A DNA stretch of 64,000 nt from Candidatus Oscillochloris fontis (GTDB lineage: Bacteria; Chloroflexota; Chloroflexia; Chloroflexales; Chloroflexaceae): NCBI RefSeq assembly GCF_004138135.1, contig NZ_RYFD01000004.1, positions 1 to 64,000 of the forward strand. The letters run 5' to 3'. Below the pieces are notes generated by a model. It made no database searches, was not told the DNA's origin, and saw nothing but the letters and a program-made list of their open reading frames with translations. Both the position numbers and the translations under genes were made by a program. Positions 44,135 to 53,072 of this stretch are shown in pieces. Each line of letters starts with the position of its first letter. Positions within the stretch are counted from its first letter, which is position 1.

Positions 44135-45709
44135 ATGCGTAAGCTCATTCCCCACGTACTCACCATTTTGGTTAGCTTACTCCTCTTTGGGGTCAGCCAG
44201 ATCTTTGCGCATCCTGGTGTTACATCAACAACACTACCATCCGCATTTACCTATCAGGGTCAACTCCTTGATGGTGATCAGCCTGCGAATGGTACCTATA
44301 GCCTAACATTTCGGCTCTACGATGCGCTTGTTACGGGGACACAGATTGGGAATACCGTCGTTGTGAACGAGGTAACGGTTACGCACGGTATCTTCACGGT
44401 GCAGCTAGATTTTGGAACCGGGGCTTTTGCGGGGCCACGCTATCTTGAAATCGAGGTGGGCAATACCCTCCTCAGCCCACGCCAACCCATCACCCCTGCG
44501 CCAACGGCCCTCTATGCAGCAAGTACCCCCTGGACAGGTCTCATTGGCATACCTGAGGGTTTAGCCGATGGCGACAATGATACCACCTATACTGCCGGTA
44601 TCGGCTTGGCTCTTGAAAATACTACCTTCCGTGCCCAAGGCAGTCCTTACGCCCAGGTGATCACCGTTGCCACGAGTGGGGGCGACTTCACCAGCATTCA
44701 AGCAGCAATTGACAGCATTACTGATGCTGGCGCAACCAAGCCGTACCTCATCTTCATTGCCCCTGGCATCTACACCGAACATGTAATCCTCAAACCCTAC
44801 ATAACCCTCGAAGGATCGGGAGAAGAAGCCACGGTTATCCGTTGGACGGGCGGCGATCAGTATTTTTTGAGTGGAAATGCGAGCGTCACACTTACCGGAT
44901 CAGCGCATGCAACTGTGCGCTCCATGACTATTGAAAGCGATGGTACTGGGAAAACGTATAGTATCGCATCCTACAATCCTAGTACGGCGACAACAACGTT
45001 TCAGGATGTTATGATCAAAGCGGCTGGTGGTACGGAAAACTACGGAATTTATAATAATTACGGATTGATTAAAATGAACAATGTTCAAGTTCATGTAAGT
45101 GGAGGGACAAGTATCAATAGGGGTATAAATTTGTCTGGAAATTTCCATCTAGACAATATAACTATCACCGTTACAGGTGCAGGTAGCTCAACTAATCAAG
45201 GCATTTCTATTAGTGGCGCAGGCTCCATCATGAACCTGACCGCCACCGTTACCGGTGGTAACAGAAGCACTGCTATCCACAATGAAGCAATACAATCAAC
45301 ACCAACCCTGATGAATGTGATCGCTTCTGCATCGGGGGCAACCACAGACAACTATGGTATGTTCAATTTTGCCGCCAAACCGAAGCTGATCAATGGAATC
45401 CTCACCGCGACGGGTGGCACCAATAGTTATGGTGTCTTCAGCACCTTTATGTCAGAACCTACGCTGACCAACGTGACTGCGACTGCGACGGGTGGAACGA
45501 AAAACTATGGTATCTATACCCTTGGCACGAGCACCGCAACGAGCACCGCAACGATCTCTACGTCGGTATTCACTGGAAGTACCAACAGTGCCTATCAGTC
45601 GGGTAGTATCGTAAAGATTACCCAGAGCCAACTCAACGGCCCGCTCTCCACTGGGTTGACCTGTTTCGGTAACTACAATGCAAACTTGGCTGCCGTGACG
45701 TGCCCATAG
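44135..45709 (+). CDS. secreted parallel beta-helix protein
   Basis: 524 residues. Signal peptide (LTILVSLLLFGVSQIFAHPG), then a beta-sandwich-like segment (SAFTYQGQLLDGDQPANGTYSLTFRL...), then a right-handed beta-helix (about 195-510) with a pectinesterase-like opening (DFTSIQAAIDSI) and repeats rich in Gly, Thr and Asn (NYGIYN, TNYGMF types). No catalytic residues of pectinesterase are clear, so a surface or adhesive role is likely. ATG at 44135 follows AAAGGAA. Lower G+C than its neighbours in the helix part. Confidence 0.75.
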   Translation: MRKLIPHVLTILVSLLLFGVSQIFAHPGVTSTTLPSAFTYQGQLLDGDQPANGTYSLTFRLYDALVTGTQIGNTVVVNEVTVTHGIFTVQLDFGTGAFAGPRYLEIEVGNTLLSPRQPITPAPTALYAASTPWTGLIGIPEGLADGDNDTTYTAGIGLALENTTFRAQGSPYAQVITVATSGGDFTSIQAAIDSITDAGATKPYLIFIAPGIYTEHVILKPYITLEGSGEEATVIRWTGGDQYFLSGNASVTLTGSAHATVRSMTIESDGTGKTYSIASYNPSTATTTFQDVMIKAAGGTENYGIYNNYGLIKMNNVQVHVSGGTSINRGINLSGNFHLDNITITVTGAGSSTNQGISISGAGSIMNLTATVTGGNRSTAIHNEAIQSTPTLMNVIASASGATTDNYGMFNFAAKPKLINGILTATGGTNSYGVFSTFMSEPTLTNVTATATGGTKNYGIYTLGTSTATSTATISTSVFTGSTNSAYQSGSIVKITQSQLNGPLSTGLTCFGNYNANLAAVTCP

Positions 45710-45731
45710 GGTACCCAAACTTCCCGCAAGC

Positions 45732-46520
45732 TCAAAACTTCCCAGAAGTTCGCGTATAAACCCAACTCGCCCCGGCCACCCCCACCAGCACCAAGCCTAG
45801 CAGCAACACCACCACCGGCGGCACCCCGGCGGGTGCCGGAGCCGCCTTGCCCATTGCTACTTCGGGTGTCGCACTCTCGCTCATGCTCATGGTTCCCGCC
45901 GCCATTTCAGCATCACTCGGCGCGGTCTGACGCGCCATATCGCTATTCACCATCGGCTCGCTCGGTAGCGTCATCACCGATGCCGACTCAGTCGCAGTGA
46001 CCGGCTCGGAGTTGGCGGGCAGCGCCATCGTCCCGGCAGCGGCCTCCGGTAGCGCTGTCGCCTCGACCGGCAGCATCATCGCGGCGGCACTCTCGGTGGT
46101 TACCGGAGCTGCCTCATACAGTGCCGGGGCGGTGGCTTGCACCATCATGGGGGCCGGTGCTGCCGCCATCTGGCCGCTCATTCCGCCCAGCATCTGGAGG
46201 CTGGCCAACAACACCAACATCAGACCGGCCAAGCCACTCCCAAGCTGGCCAAACCAAACCAGCGCCCATCCAGAACGGCGCGGCTGTACTTTGGCCGGAT
46301 CGAGCGTAAACGAGCGTGGCGGAGTCCGCGTGGGCAACTCGCGCAGCAGCGCGGTGGTGCTACGCAACTCCTCAAGCTCAGAGCGCAAACGCGGATCGTC
46401 GGCCAAACGCCGCTCAAGATCGCTGCGTGTCGGCCCCTCAAGCTGGCCATCCAGATAGGCCGAGAGCAATTCCAGATCCTGCTCTGGCAGAGGCGAAAAT
46501 TGTGGCTGGGGTGTCTTCAT
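45732..46520 (-). CDS. membrane anti-sigma factor (no zinc motif)
   Basis: 262 residues. The cytoplasmic N-terminal part reads LELLSAYLDGQLEGPTRSDLERRL, the usual anti-sigma helical domain but without the HxxxCxxC zinc motif. Two hydrophobic helices (about 95-115 and 235-255) flank an Ala/Met/Pro-rich, low-complexity extracytoplasmic region. It follows the ECF sigma gene by 24 bases and most likely sequesters that sigma factor at the membrane. Confidence 0.8.
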   Translation of the reverse strand: MKTPQPQFSPLPEQDLELLSAYLDGQLEGPTRSDLERRLADDPRLRSELEELRSTTALLRELPTRTPPRSFTLDPAKVQPRRSGWALVWFGQLGSGLAGLMLVLLASLQMLGGMSGQMAAAPAPMMVQATAPALYEAAPVTTESAAAMMLPVEATALPEAAAGTMALPANSEPVTATESASVMTLPSEPMVNSDMARQTAPSDAEMAAGTMSMSESATPEVAMGKAAPAPAGVPPVVVLLLGLVLVGVAGASWVYTRTSGKF

Positions 46521-46544
46521 GGTGGTATCTGTCGCGGTGTGCTG

Positions 46545-47144
46545 CTACCTATCTTCATGACGAAACTTTGCCGGTAGCAGTTCCCCGGCACGCAGAATAT
46601 CGCGCAGCCGCGCCCGCCCCCGGCTCAACCGCGACTTGACCGTACCGAGACTGGTAGCAGTGATGGCCGCGATCTCATCATACGCCATACCCTGAATATC
46701 ACTCAGAATAATCACCACGCGCTGATCTTCGGGGAGTTGGGCTAAGCCCTGCTGAATCGCCGCTGCCAACTCGTGGCGCAACGCAACCTCATCGGGGTGT
46801 TCGTGGGGGTCGGGCAGATCGAAGCCGCGCCCTTCATCATCGGATGTCCCCAGCGCATCGAGCGAGGTGGATGGGCGACGCTTGCGGGCGCGCAGCACAT
46901 CATAGCAGGCATTGGTGGCAATCCGTAGCAACCAAGATCGGAACAGACCGCCGCGAAAGCGGCCCAGATTGCGGTACGCGGAGATGAACGTATCTTGGGC
47001 CACATCCGCTGCCGCTTCGGCATCGCCCAACATACGGTAACACAGGTTATAGACCCGCGACTCATAGAGTCGCACAAGCTGGTTGAACGCCTCAACATCG
47101 CCTCGCTGGGCCGACTCGATGATGCGCTCTTCTTCATTCAACAT
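46545..47144 (-). CDS. ECF-type RNA polymerase sigma factor
   Basis: 199 residues with sigma region 2 (FNQLVRLYESRVYNLCYRMLGDAEAAADVAQDTFI) and region 4 (LPEDQRVVIILSDIQGMAYDEIAAITATSLGTVKSRLSRGR). This is a typical group 4 sigma factor controlled by the adjacent anti-sigma factor. The inducing signal is unknown. Confidence 0.92.
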   Translation of the reverse strand: MLNEEERIIESAQRGDVEAFNQLVRLYESRVYNLCYRMLGDAEAAADVAQDTFISAYRNLGRFRGGLFRSWLLRIATNACYDVLRARKRRPSTSLDALGTSDDEGRGFDLPDPHEHPDEVALRHELAAAIQQGLAQLPEDQRVVIILSDIQGMAYDEIAAITATSLGTVKSRLSRGRARLRDILRAGELLPAKFRHEDR

Positions 47145-47234
47145 AGCGGCACCGGCGCTGCCTCACTGCGGCGACACGGGTTGTATTATACCCTAAGCGT
47201 AACTCTTCACACTTGGGGAAACAGCAGCCTTGTG

Positions 47235-47314
47235 TTGACGCCAAGGCGCAAAGACGCAAAGGTTTCGATGGGAGCCTCTAGGGAAATCTTTGCGCCTTGG
47301 CGTCTTGGCGTCAA
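47235..47314. repeat. family C inverted repeat, copy 5
   Basis: TTGACGCCAAGGCGCAAAG arm and a right arm ending GTCTTGGCGTCAA, between the sigma factor gene start and the RibD-like gene end. Confidence 0.85.
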
Positions 47315-47329
47315 AACGTGAGTAACAGT

Positions 47330-48196
47330 TTAAAGCAACGCCAGTCGCTGAAAAAGATAATCCCCGGCCCGCCGCAAGCTCAAGAGGCGCAGACGCGGCG
47401 GATCATCGGGGCTAAACCCTACCCCCTCGATCAGACTTGGGCGCGGTGGACGCCCCGGCGGGCTACCGATGATGATCGGGCTATTGGTCAGGAAGGTCTC
47501 GTCGAGTAGGCGCTGGGCCACCAACGTCCCATAGATCATGGCCCCACCTTCACTCAACAGGCTACGCACCCCCATGTGCTGGCGCAGATCGGCACACAAA
47601 CCGATCAGATCCACCGTTTCACTGCGTGAAATATGGTAGCTCACCCCTGGGCGCTCGCCCAAGCGTGTATAGGCCCGCGTCGCCCCCGCCGGGGTGGTGG
47701 CAATCAGCACCGGTTGCGGATCACCCCGCAAGGCGGCGGCATTGGCGGGCAGATCGCCACTGCTGGTTACTACTACCAATAGTGGAATGGGCGTGCGGCC
47801 TTCCGCCAAACGCAGATCCGCAAAGAACTGCGCATCCGCTGAAAACGCCTGCGTCGGCGTCCACAGATGTCGCCGCGCCACCTGAAGCGTCCCCGCACCA
47901 GTCAGGATGGCGTCGGCACGCGCCCGTAGCAACCCCATCAGCCACGTATCGTGGGGGGCACAACGGCTTACCGCGCCACCCCCAGATCGCCCCGGCTCGG
48001 CAAAGGAGATGCGCCCATCGTGGGAAGCAACAAAATTGGTGAAGGTGTAGGGGCGATCTGCATGCGCCGGGGGCAAATACCAGTTACTGGCATAGATCGC
48101 CTGGGCTGCCTCTGGAAGACCGACTCCCAAGTGGGGGGCATCGTCGAAGAGCAGCGTGTAAGCGCTACCGGGGCCAATCGGATTCATGTGCGTCAC
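47330..48196 (-). CDS. RibD C-terminal-like (dihydrofolate reductase fold) reductase
   Basis: 288 residues of the RibD_C/bacterial deaminase-reductase family. The features are RPYTFTNFVASHDGRISF, the RARADAILTGAGTL motif that binds NADPH, and LLSEGGAMIYGTLVAQRLLDE near the C terminus. The deaminase half of full RibD is absent. It could reduce a pyrimidine or pterin intermediate, but riboflavin genes are not adjacent. It starts with GTG at 48196, overlapping the previous stop by 4 bases (GTGA); ATG at 48187 is an alternative. Confidence 0.82.
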   Translation of the reverse strand: MTHMNPIGPGSAYTLLFDDAPHLGVGLPEAAQAIYASNWYLPPAHADRPYTFTNFVASHDGRISFAEPGRSGGGAVSRCAPHDTWLMGLLRARADAILTGAGTLQVARRHLWTPTQAFSADAQFFADLRLAEGRTPIPLLVVVTSSGDLPANAAALRGDPQPVLIATTPAGATRAYTRLGERPGVSYHISRSETVDLIGLCADLRQHMGVRSLLSEGGAMIYGTLVAQRLLDETFLTNSPIIIGSPPGRPPRPSLIEGVGFSPDDPPRLRLLSLRRAGDYLFQRLALL

Positions 48197-48891
48197 GAAC
48201 TCGCCAGATCTCCAATGCGGCTCAACCCGGCAACCACATGGTGACCAGATTCAACCAGGATGCGCGCCACATCGCGTTGCAGATAGAGATCTGTTCGCGA
48301 TCCAAAGCGCACGGTTCCTAACCGTGTCCCAGGATTGACCGCATCACCAACCGCGACTTTAGAGACAATTCGTCGCCCAAGTGGCCCCGCGATCTGGACA
48401 ATCAAGATCGGCCCCCAGGCCGTCTCAATGCCAATATAGACCCGCTCGTTACGATCACCTGCCTGCACATTGCTCACCGGGCCATACTCGCCATTGACAT
48501 GCTCCATGTAGCGCACCGTCCCCGCCGCTGGGCTGCGACAGACCGGCACATCAATCGGTGAAACCGCAATTGCCATCCGCACACAGTCGGTATGCAAGAA
48601 GCGATGTTCATAGATCTCATCAATCAGGAGCAGACTGCCATCAGCCGGAGCAAAGATCGCATGGGGATCAGATGGGGTTACGCGCTCAGGATCACGGTAG
48701 AGGGCCGCCGCGAGGGCCGTAAGCGCAAGGGGCAAAGGCGCAAAACGCGGGCGTAACCCCAAGGTTAAGCCGGTAAGCCCCAGGCCAATACCGAGCAACG
48801 GGGTCGCCTCTGCGTCAAAACCAGGGATGCGTGAGGAACGCTCCTTGGCTGGAGTCTGTGGTGGGCTAGGTTCTGGTGTATGCGCTTCCAT
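48193..48891 (-). CDS. psd: phosphatidylserine decarboxylase-like proenzyme
   Basis: 232 residues, the short form. After an acidic/Pro-rich N terminus and one or two hydrophobic segments, it carries DPHAIFAPADGS, IAVSPIDVPVCRSPAAG and the self-cleavage motif VRFGSRTDLYL, where the Ser of GS becomes the pyruvoyl group. It would make phosphatidylethanolamine (or a related lipid) from phosphatidylserine. His in the usual HVxRSP region is replaced by Asp-Val (IDVPVCRSP), also seen in related short enzymes. Coupled to the downstream RibD-like gene. Confidence 0.82.
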   Translation of the reverse strand: MEAHTPEPSPPQTPAKERSSRIPGFDAEATPLLGIGLGLTGLTLGLRPRFAPLPLALTALAAALYRDPERVTPSDPHAIFAPADGSLLLIDEIYEHRFLHTDCVRMAIAVSPIDVPVCRSPAAGTVRYMEHVNGEYGPVSNVQAGDRNERVYIGIETAWGPILIVQIAGPLGRRIVSKVAVGDAVNPGTRLGTVRFGSRTDLYLQRDVARILVESGHHVVAGLSRIGDLASS

Positions 48892-48930
48892 AACCTGATT
48901 CTAGCATGGCTAGAGGTCTCGCGCAATAGA

Positions 48931-49003
48931 GGGACGGCGAAGCCACCCCCGAAGATCTTTTTTGGTGGTATTTGGCGGTATAGCCGCCAAATACCACCAA
49001 AAA
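48931..49003. repeat. family A repeat, copy 6 (partial)
   Basis: Degenerate first hairpin (GGGACGGCGAAGCCACCCCC), AAGATCTTTT spacer and a ~20-bp second stem containing GGTGGTATTTGGCGG with loop ATA and one G-T pair. It sits between psd and the XRE gene. Confidence 0.75.
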
Positions 49004-49018
49004 AGAAAGATCGTTCAC

Positions 49019-49708
49019 CTACCCCTCGGCCAAGAGAGTCGCAATATACTGCAACGACGCTCGCCGCCCCTGGGGGTGCAGTTTGCGCCACAGCGTAATC
49101 AGATGTTCTTCATCTGCACTTATCCCCGTTACGAGCGGGGGGGCGCTCAACAATTCACTACTCACCGCCTCAATCGTAGCGATGGCCTCAACCTCTACGA
49201 ATGGCTCCGCTTCAGGAGCCACCTGTTCAGCAAGATTCCCACCATTCTTCATGACATGATTGGCCACTACCAGATTTGCCATCTTCAGGCTGTCAATCTC
49301 TAATACCTCAGCAATGCTCATCGCCTGATCGGCATCGGGTAAGGTATGGCCATTCAGGTAGTTGCGTAGTGCCCCATCGCTGATTTTGGTTTGCTTCGCC
49401 AGTTTGGAACGGGTTCCCCACTGATTGATCTGATCTTGTAACCATTCACTAAAGACAGGCGCAGCTTCGGGCAAGAAATCCATACGCTGGCGCACATCAT
49501 CTACAGGGATATCCAACCTCTCGCTGATGCGATCTATCGTCTTCTGACGTGGACGTTGGGTCTTGCCTGCGATAAATTGACGCAGCGAGATGGTACCAAC
49601 GTCAATATCATCAGCGAATGCGTTGATCGAGATACGACGATCCATCGCAGCATGGAAGAGAAGTACCGAGAGTGGTAACTTCTCAGGATAGGCGCTCGTG
49701 GTGGACAT
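49019..49708 (-). CDS. two-domain XRE-type DNA-binding regulator
   Basis: 229 residues with two helix-turn-helix domains: one near residues 25-75 (ISINAFADDIDVGTISLRQFIAGKTQRP) and one near 95-150 (SKLAKQTKISDGALRNYLNGHTLPDADQA). The C-terminal part is acidic with no recognised domain. It probably controls its own promoter, where a palindrome lies between -35 and -10, and perhaps the divergent S9 peptidase gene. Confidence 0.8.
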   Translation of the reverse strand: MSTTSAYPEKLPLSVLLFHAAMDRRISINAFADDIDVGTISLRQFIAGKTQRPRQKTIDRISERLDIPVDDVRQRMDFLPEAAPVFSEWLQDQINQWGTRSKLAKQTKISDGALRNYLNGHTLPDADQAMSIAEVLEIDSLKMANLVVANHVMKNGGNLAEQVAPEAEPFVEVEAIATIEAVSSELLSAPPLVTGISADEEHLITLWRKLHPQGRRASLQYIATLLAEG

Positions 49709-49801
49709 GTTTGTCTACTCCTGATGATCGCTAATCTACCAATTGGTTGTACTAATGCGATGAGAAATAGCGTGAATGTTGATATGATTCTATTAAAATG
49801 G

Positions 49802-49830
49802 AGTATAAATCTATCGAACGATACTGTCAA
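49802..49830 (-). promoter_or_regulatory. consensus promoter with internal palindrome for the XRE gene
   Basis: On the minus strand TTGACA (49825-49830), 17-base spacer, TATACT (49802-49807). The spacer contains the inverted repeat TATCG-TT-CGATA (49812-49823), a likely operator. The rest of the 344-base divergent gap is A/T-rich; TACAAT at 49979 may be the -10 box of the peptidase gene. Confidence 0.7.
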
Positions 49831-50052
49831 GCATAGATTCTCCGAATCGGCGCTTTTTGTGTGATTCCGTGTTATTTCATGGCATTTTCCTGAAAAGAGT
49901 CATCGAATCAAGCACATCTATCGCCTATTACGCTTCACAAGCCGCCCATACGCCCCTCCTTGGGCAAGCCAATGTGTTACAATAGAAGGTGATCAGACTT
50001 GTCATGTGCTCTGGTGTCGCAGCATATAGAATTGAGAACTCTGAGCAAATTC

Positions 50053-52095
50053 GTGACTAGCCATCGCCAACCTTTCACTGTTGAGGATCTCTACGATCTT
50101 GCCTGGCTGGAAGATGCCCAAATCAGCCCGGATGGTCAGCAGATCGCTGTGGTTCAGGTTTCGGTTGATCGACAAGCCAACGGCTACCAACGATCAATCT
50201 TCTTGGTGCCCGTGGATGGCGGGCCAATGCGGCGCTTTACGTCCGGGAGCGGTCAGGATCGTCAACCCCGCTGGAGTCCCGATGGGCGTGCGCTGGCGTT
50301 TGTCTCCACCCGTAACCACCCCCAGGGCCAGATCTATCGCATTCGCCTCGACGGCGGCGAGGCGCAATGTCTCACCGCGCTCCCCAATGGGGCCAGCGAT
50401 CCCGTCTGGAGTCCTGATGGCCGCATGATCGCCTGTCTCTCCAGCGTGAATGCCGAGGAGCGCAGCCGCGAGGAGCGTAACGAGCCACCACCCGCCCCCA
50501 GCGATGCGTGGGCCGCTCGCCGCGCCCAAGAAGAACGCGCACATGCCGAGGCCCAACGCTTCGACCCGCGTGTGATTACGAAGTTGCCCTACCGCAGTGG
50601 TACGAGCTACTTCGATGATCGCCACCGTCATATCTATGTGATCGAGGTGCCGGCTGGTGATCTCGAAGCCCCACCGACCCCGCGCCGTATCACCCACGGC
50701 GATCTGCACCACGCCGCACCAGCTTGGATGCCCGATGGCTTGAGCCTGCTCACCACCGCCAGCCGCGATCCTGATGCTGACTCGCTCTTTGCCTATGAGG
50801 ATGTCCTGCGGGTTCCTGTGGATGGCGCATCCGCCCAACGCCTCACCGGCGCTGGTTATACCTGCCTCACGCCCCAATCCGCCCCCGATGGCAGCCAGAT
50901 CGCCTTCCGCCGCATCCGCGAGGATCGCCTGCTTGCCGATGGTGCCCACGTGGCGGTGATGCCCGCTACGGGTGGCCCCATCCAAGAAGTGACCGGCGCA
51001 ATTGACCGTAATATCGATCAGTTCGCCTGGGATGCCGCTGGTCAGTCAATCTATCTCCTCTCCGGCTGGCATGGGGTTGCCCATATCAGCAGCAGCGGGT
51101 TGCCCGCCAACTCCACCTATACCACTGTGGTGGGCGGCGCACGCCTCATCAGCGAGTTCTCGGTTGCCGGTGATGGAACCCTCGCCTGGATTGCCGGGAG
51201 TACCGAATATCCATGTAACCTCTATGTGCGGCTCCCCGATGGCAGCGAACGCCAACTTACCCAGATCAACCAGCAACTCCTCGATCAACGCATCATCACG
51301 CCCTTTGAGGAACTGCACTATCTGGCATCCGATGGGGCTGACGTTCAGGGATGGGTGCTCTATCCACCCGACTTTACACCAACCAAACCCGCACCGCTGG
51401 TCGTTCATATCCATGGTGGCCCGCACGTCATGTGGGGGCCGGGTTATCGGTCTATGTGGCACGAGTGGCAGACTATCGCCGCCAGTGGCTACATCTGCTT
51501 CTTTTGTAATCCGCGTGGCAGCGAGGGCTACGGTACCGCCTGGCGTGAGGCCATCCACGGTAATTGGGGCTATGCCGACCAAGGCGATATCCATGCCGGG
51601 ATTGATCTCCTGATTGCTCGTGGTCATGTTGATTCGCAACGGATTGCGATCACTGGTGGTTCCTATGGTGGCTATATGACCGCATGGATGATCAGTCACA
51701 GCGACCGCTTCTGTTGTGCGGTGGCTGCCCGTGGGGTCTACAATCTGCTCACCGAACATAGCACCAGTGATGCCCATGAATTGATCGAACACGAGTTTCG
51801 TGCATACCCATGGGAAAATGCCGCTCAACTCTGGGCGCATTCGCCCCTTGCCCACGCGCATCAGATCACAACCCCCCTGTTGCTGCTGCATAGCGAACAG
51901 GATTACCGCGTGCCGATTAGCGAGGCCGAGCAACTCTTTGCCATCCTACGCCGTCAAAAGAAGACCGTTGAATTGGTGCGCTACCCGCGTGAAGGCCACG
52001 AACTTACCCGCGCCGGTGAACCCAATCATCGCGCCGACCATATGCGCCGCACGCTGGCTTGGTTTTATCGCTACTGCCAGGAGACCTCACCATGA
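50053..52095 (+). CDS. S9-family (acylaminoacyl/dipeptidyl) peptidase
   Basis: About 680 residues: an N-terminal beta-propeller of TolB-like repeats (WSPDGR, PVWSPDGRMIAC), then an alpha/beta-hydrolase domain. The nucleophile is Ser537 in ITGGSYGGYMTAW; Asp is in LLHSEQDYRVP and His in PREGHELTR. It probably degrades peptides in the cytoplasm, as no signal peptide is seen. The GTG at 50053 starts the conserved region; the frame opens at a TTG at 49999. The small HisKA-like gene overlaps its stop. Confidence 0.88.
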   Translation: MTSHRQPFTVEDLYDLAWLEDAQISPDGQQIAVVQVSVDRQANGYQRSIFLVPVDGGPMRRFTSGSGQDRQPRWSPDGRALAFVSTRNHPQGQIYRIRLDGGEAQCLTALPNGASDPVWSPDGRMIACLSSVNAEERSREERNEPPPAPSDAWAARRAQEERAHAEAQRFDPRVITKLPYRSGTSYFDDRHRHIYVIEVPAGDLEAPPTPRRITHGDLHHAAPAWMPDGLSLLTTASRDPDADSLFAYEDVLRVPVDGASAQRLTGAGYTCLTPQSAPDGSQIAFRRIREDRLLADGAHVAVMPATGGPIQEVTGAIDRNIDQFAWDAAGQSIYLLSGWHGVAHISSSGLPANSTYTTVVGGARLISEFSVAGDGTLAWIAGSTEYPCNLYVRLPDGSERQLTQINQQLLDQRIITPFEELHYLASDGADVQGWVLYPPDFTPTKPAPLVVHIHGGPHVMWGPGYRSMWHEWQTIAASGYICFFCNPRGSEGYGTAWREAIHGNWGYADQGDIHAGIDLLIARGHVDSQRIAITGGSYGGYMTAWMISHSDRFCCAVAARGVYNLLTEHSTSDAHELIEHEFRAYPWENAAQLWAHSPLAHAHQITTPLLLLHSEQDYRVPISEAEQLFAILRRQKKTVELVRYPREGHELTRAGEPNHRADHMRRTLAWFYRYCQETSP

Positions 52096-52352
52096 GCGAT
52101 CAGACCCTTCGGCAGGACCCACAGCAGTGGGATAACCTGCAACCCGATCAGGTGATTGACCACCTGATCTATGAGATCTACAATCCAGTCAGTCTGCTCG
52201 GCAGCCAACTGAAACGCCTTACCGATGATGATGACCCGCTCTCGGAGGAGGATTATGAGTCCATCTTCGAGCAGATGCACCACGCAGTGCGCCAACTCAG
52301 CCGCACGGTGGTTCACCTCAAGCGCTATAGCGAAGGGCGCAAGGTGCGCTAA
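52092..52352 (+). CDS. HisKA-like mini-protein without phospho-acceptor histidine
   Basis: 86 residues, two predicted helices (IDHLIYEIYNPVSLLGSQLKRL; YESIFEQMHHAVRQLSRTVVHLKRY) that resemble the dimerisation hairpin of sensor kinases. The expected H-E/D-x-x-N/T-P motif reads YEIYNPVS, so the His is Tyr. No ATPase domain follows. It overlaps the peptidase stop (ATGA) and has AGGAG upstream. It may dimerise with and modulate a kinase, which is inference. Confidence 0.65.
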   Translation: MSDQTLRQDPQQWDNLQPDQVIDHLIYEIYNPVSLLGSQLKRLTDDDDPLSEEDYESIFEQMHHAVRQLSRTVVHLKRYSEGRKVR

Positions 52353-52364
52353 GCAATAATCAAG

Positions 52365-52406
52365 GTGGGGGTGTTGGTGGCTATGCCACCAACACCCCCA
52401 CTTTTT
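52365..52406 (+). terminator. strong rho-independent terminator
   Basis: Perfect 17-bp stem (GTGGGGGTGTTGGTGGC arm) with triloop TAT, followed by TTTTT, 13 bases after the mini-protein stop. Confidence 0.9.
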
Positions 52407-52589
52407 GTAATTTCCGCGTATTTTACCGAAACTTTACACAAACCTTAACCTACGTTCAAAAAACCCTGCTACTATACATATCACCGTGATATGGAACCTA
52501 TAGCCCCGGACTCTGAAAGTCACTGGGTTGCACCCCGCTCGCAACGAGCATGTGGTGTTCACTATGGCTTTGTGCGTCCATCTTGGGGG

Positions 52590-52748
52590 CAGAGCATGGG
52601 CAAAGTCCTTGGGGCTGCGCCCCAAACCCTACGTTTTTGTTGTTTTTTGGCGGCGAAGCCGCCAAAAAACAACAAAAAAAGATCTTCGGGGGCGGCGAAG
52701 CCGCCCCCGAACCCCCACCGGAGGTGATGGGGGTAGGCACATGCTCTG
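52590..52748. mobile_element. family A MITE-like repeat, copy 7 (complete, reversed)
   Basis: Outer CAGAGCATG/CATGCTCTG inverted ends; inside, in reverse order to copy 3, the TTGGGGC-TGC-GCCCCAA hairpin, a ~21-bp stem with loop GAA, the AGATCTTC spacer, the GGGGGCGGC hairpin and CCCCCACCGGAGGTGATGG. It occupies much of the 435-base gap upstream of the symporter pair. Confidence 0.85.
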
Positions 52749-52787
52749 TGTCTGTCGGGTCGTCGTTGTGTGTAAAGGAGTAGTGGT

Positions 52788-53054
52788 ATGTCGAAGCAGA
52801 GTGCGGAAGAGCGAGCCATTGGGTACTGGAAGGCCAATATCAGCCTGATCGGTATTCTCTTGGCGATTTGGGCGATTGTCTCGTTTGGGCTAGGGTACCT
52901 CCTAGCGAACCCACTGAATGGGATCATGATTGGAAATGTGCCCTTCCCCTTCTGGATGGCACAGCAGGGCGCGATCATCACCTTCGTGATCTTGATCTTC
53001 GCCTACGCCAAGATTATGGACGGCATTGACGCAAAGTTTGATGTGAACGAGTAG
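52788..53054 (+). CDS. DUF4212 small subunit of a sodium:solute symporter
   Basis: 88 residues with two membrane helices (SLIGILLAIWAIVSFGLGYLL; GAIITFVILIFAYAKIMDGI), the DUF4212 family found immediately before VC_2705-type sodium:solute symporters. AAAGGAG lies upstream. It is 18 bases from the symporter gene and presumably required for it. Confidence 0.9.
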   Translation: MSKQSAEERAIGYWKANISLIGILLAIWAIVSFGLGYLLANPLNGIMIGNVPFPFWMAQQGAIITFVILIFAYAKIMDGIDAKFDVNE

Positions 53055-53072
53055 GTTTAAGGAGCCAGCTTT

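Noticed and set aside
44135-45709. Pectinesterase enzyme
   Set aside because: Only the beta-helix fold and the opening motif match; catalytic residues of pectinesterases could not be found.
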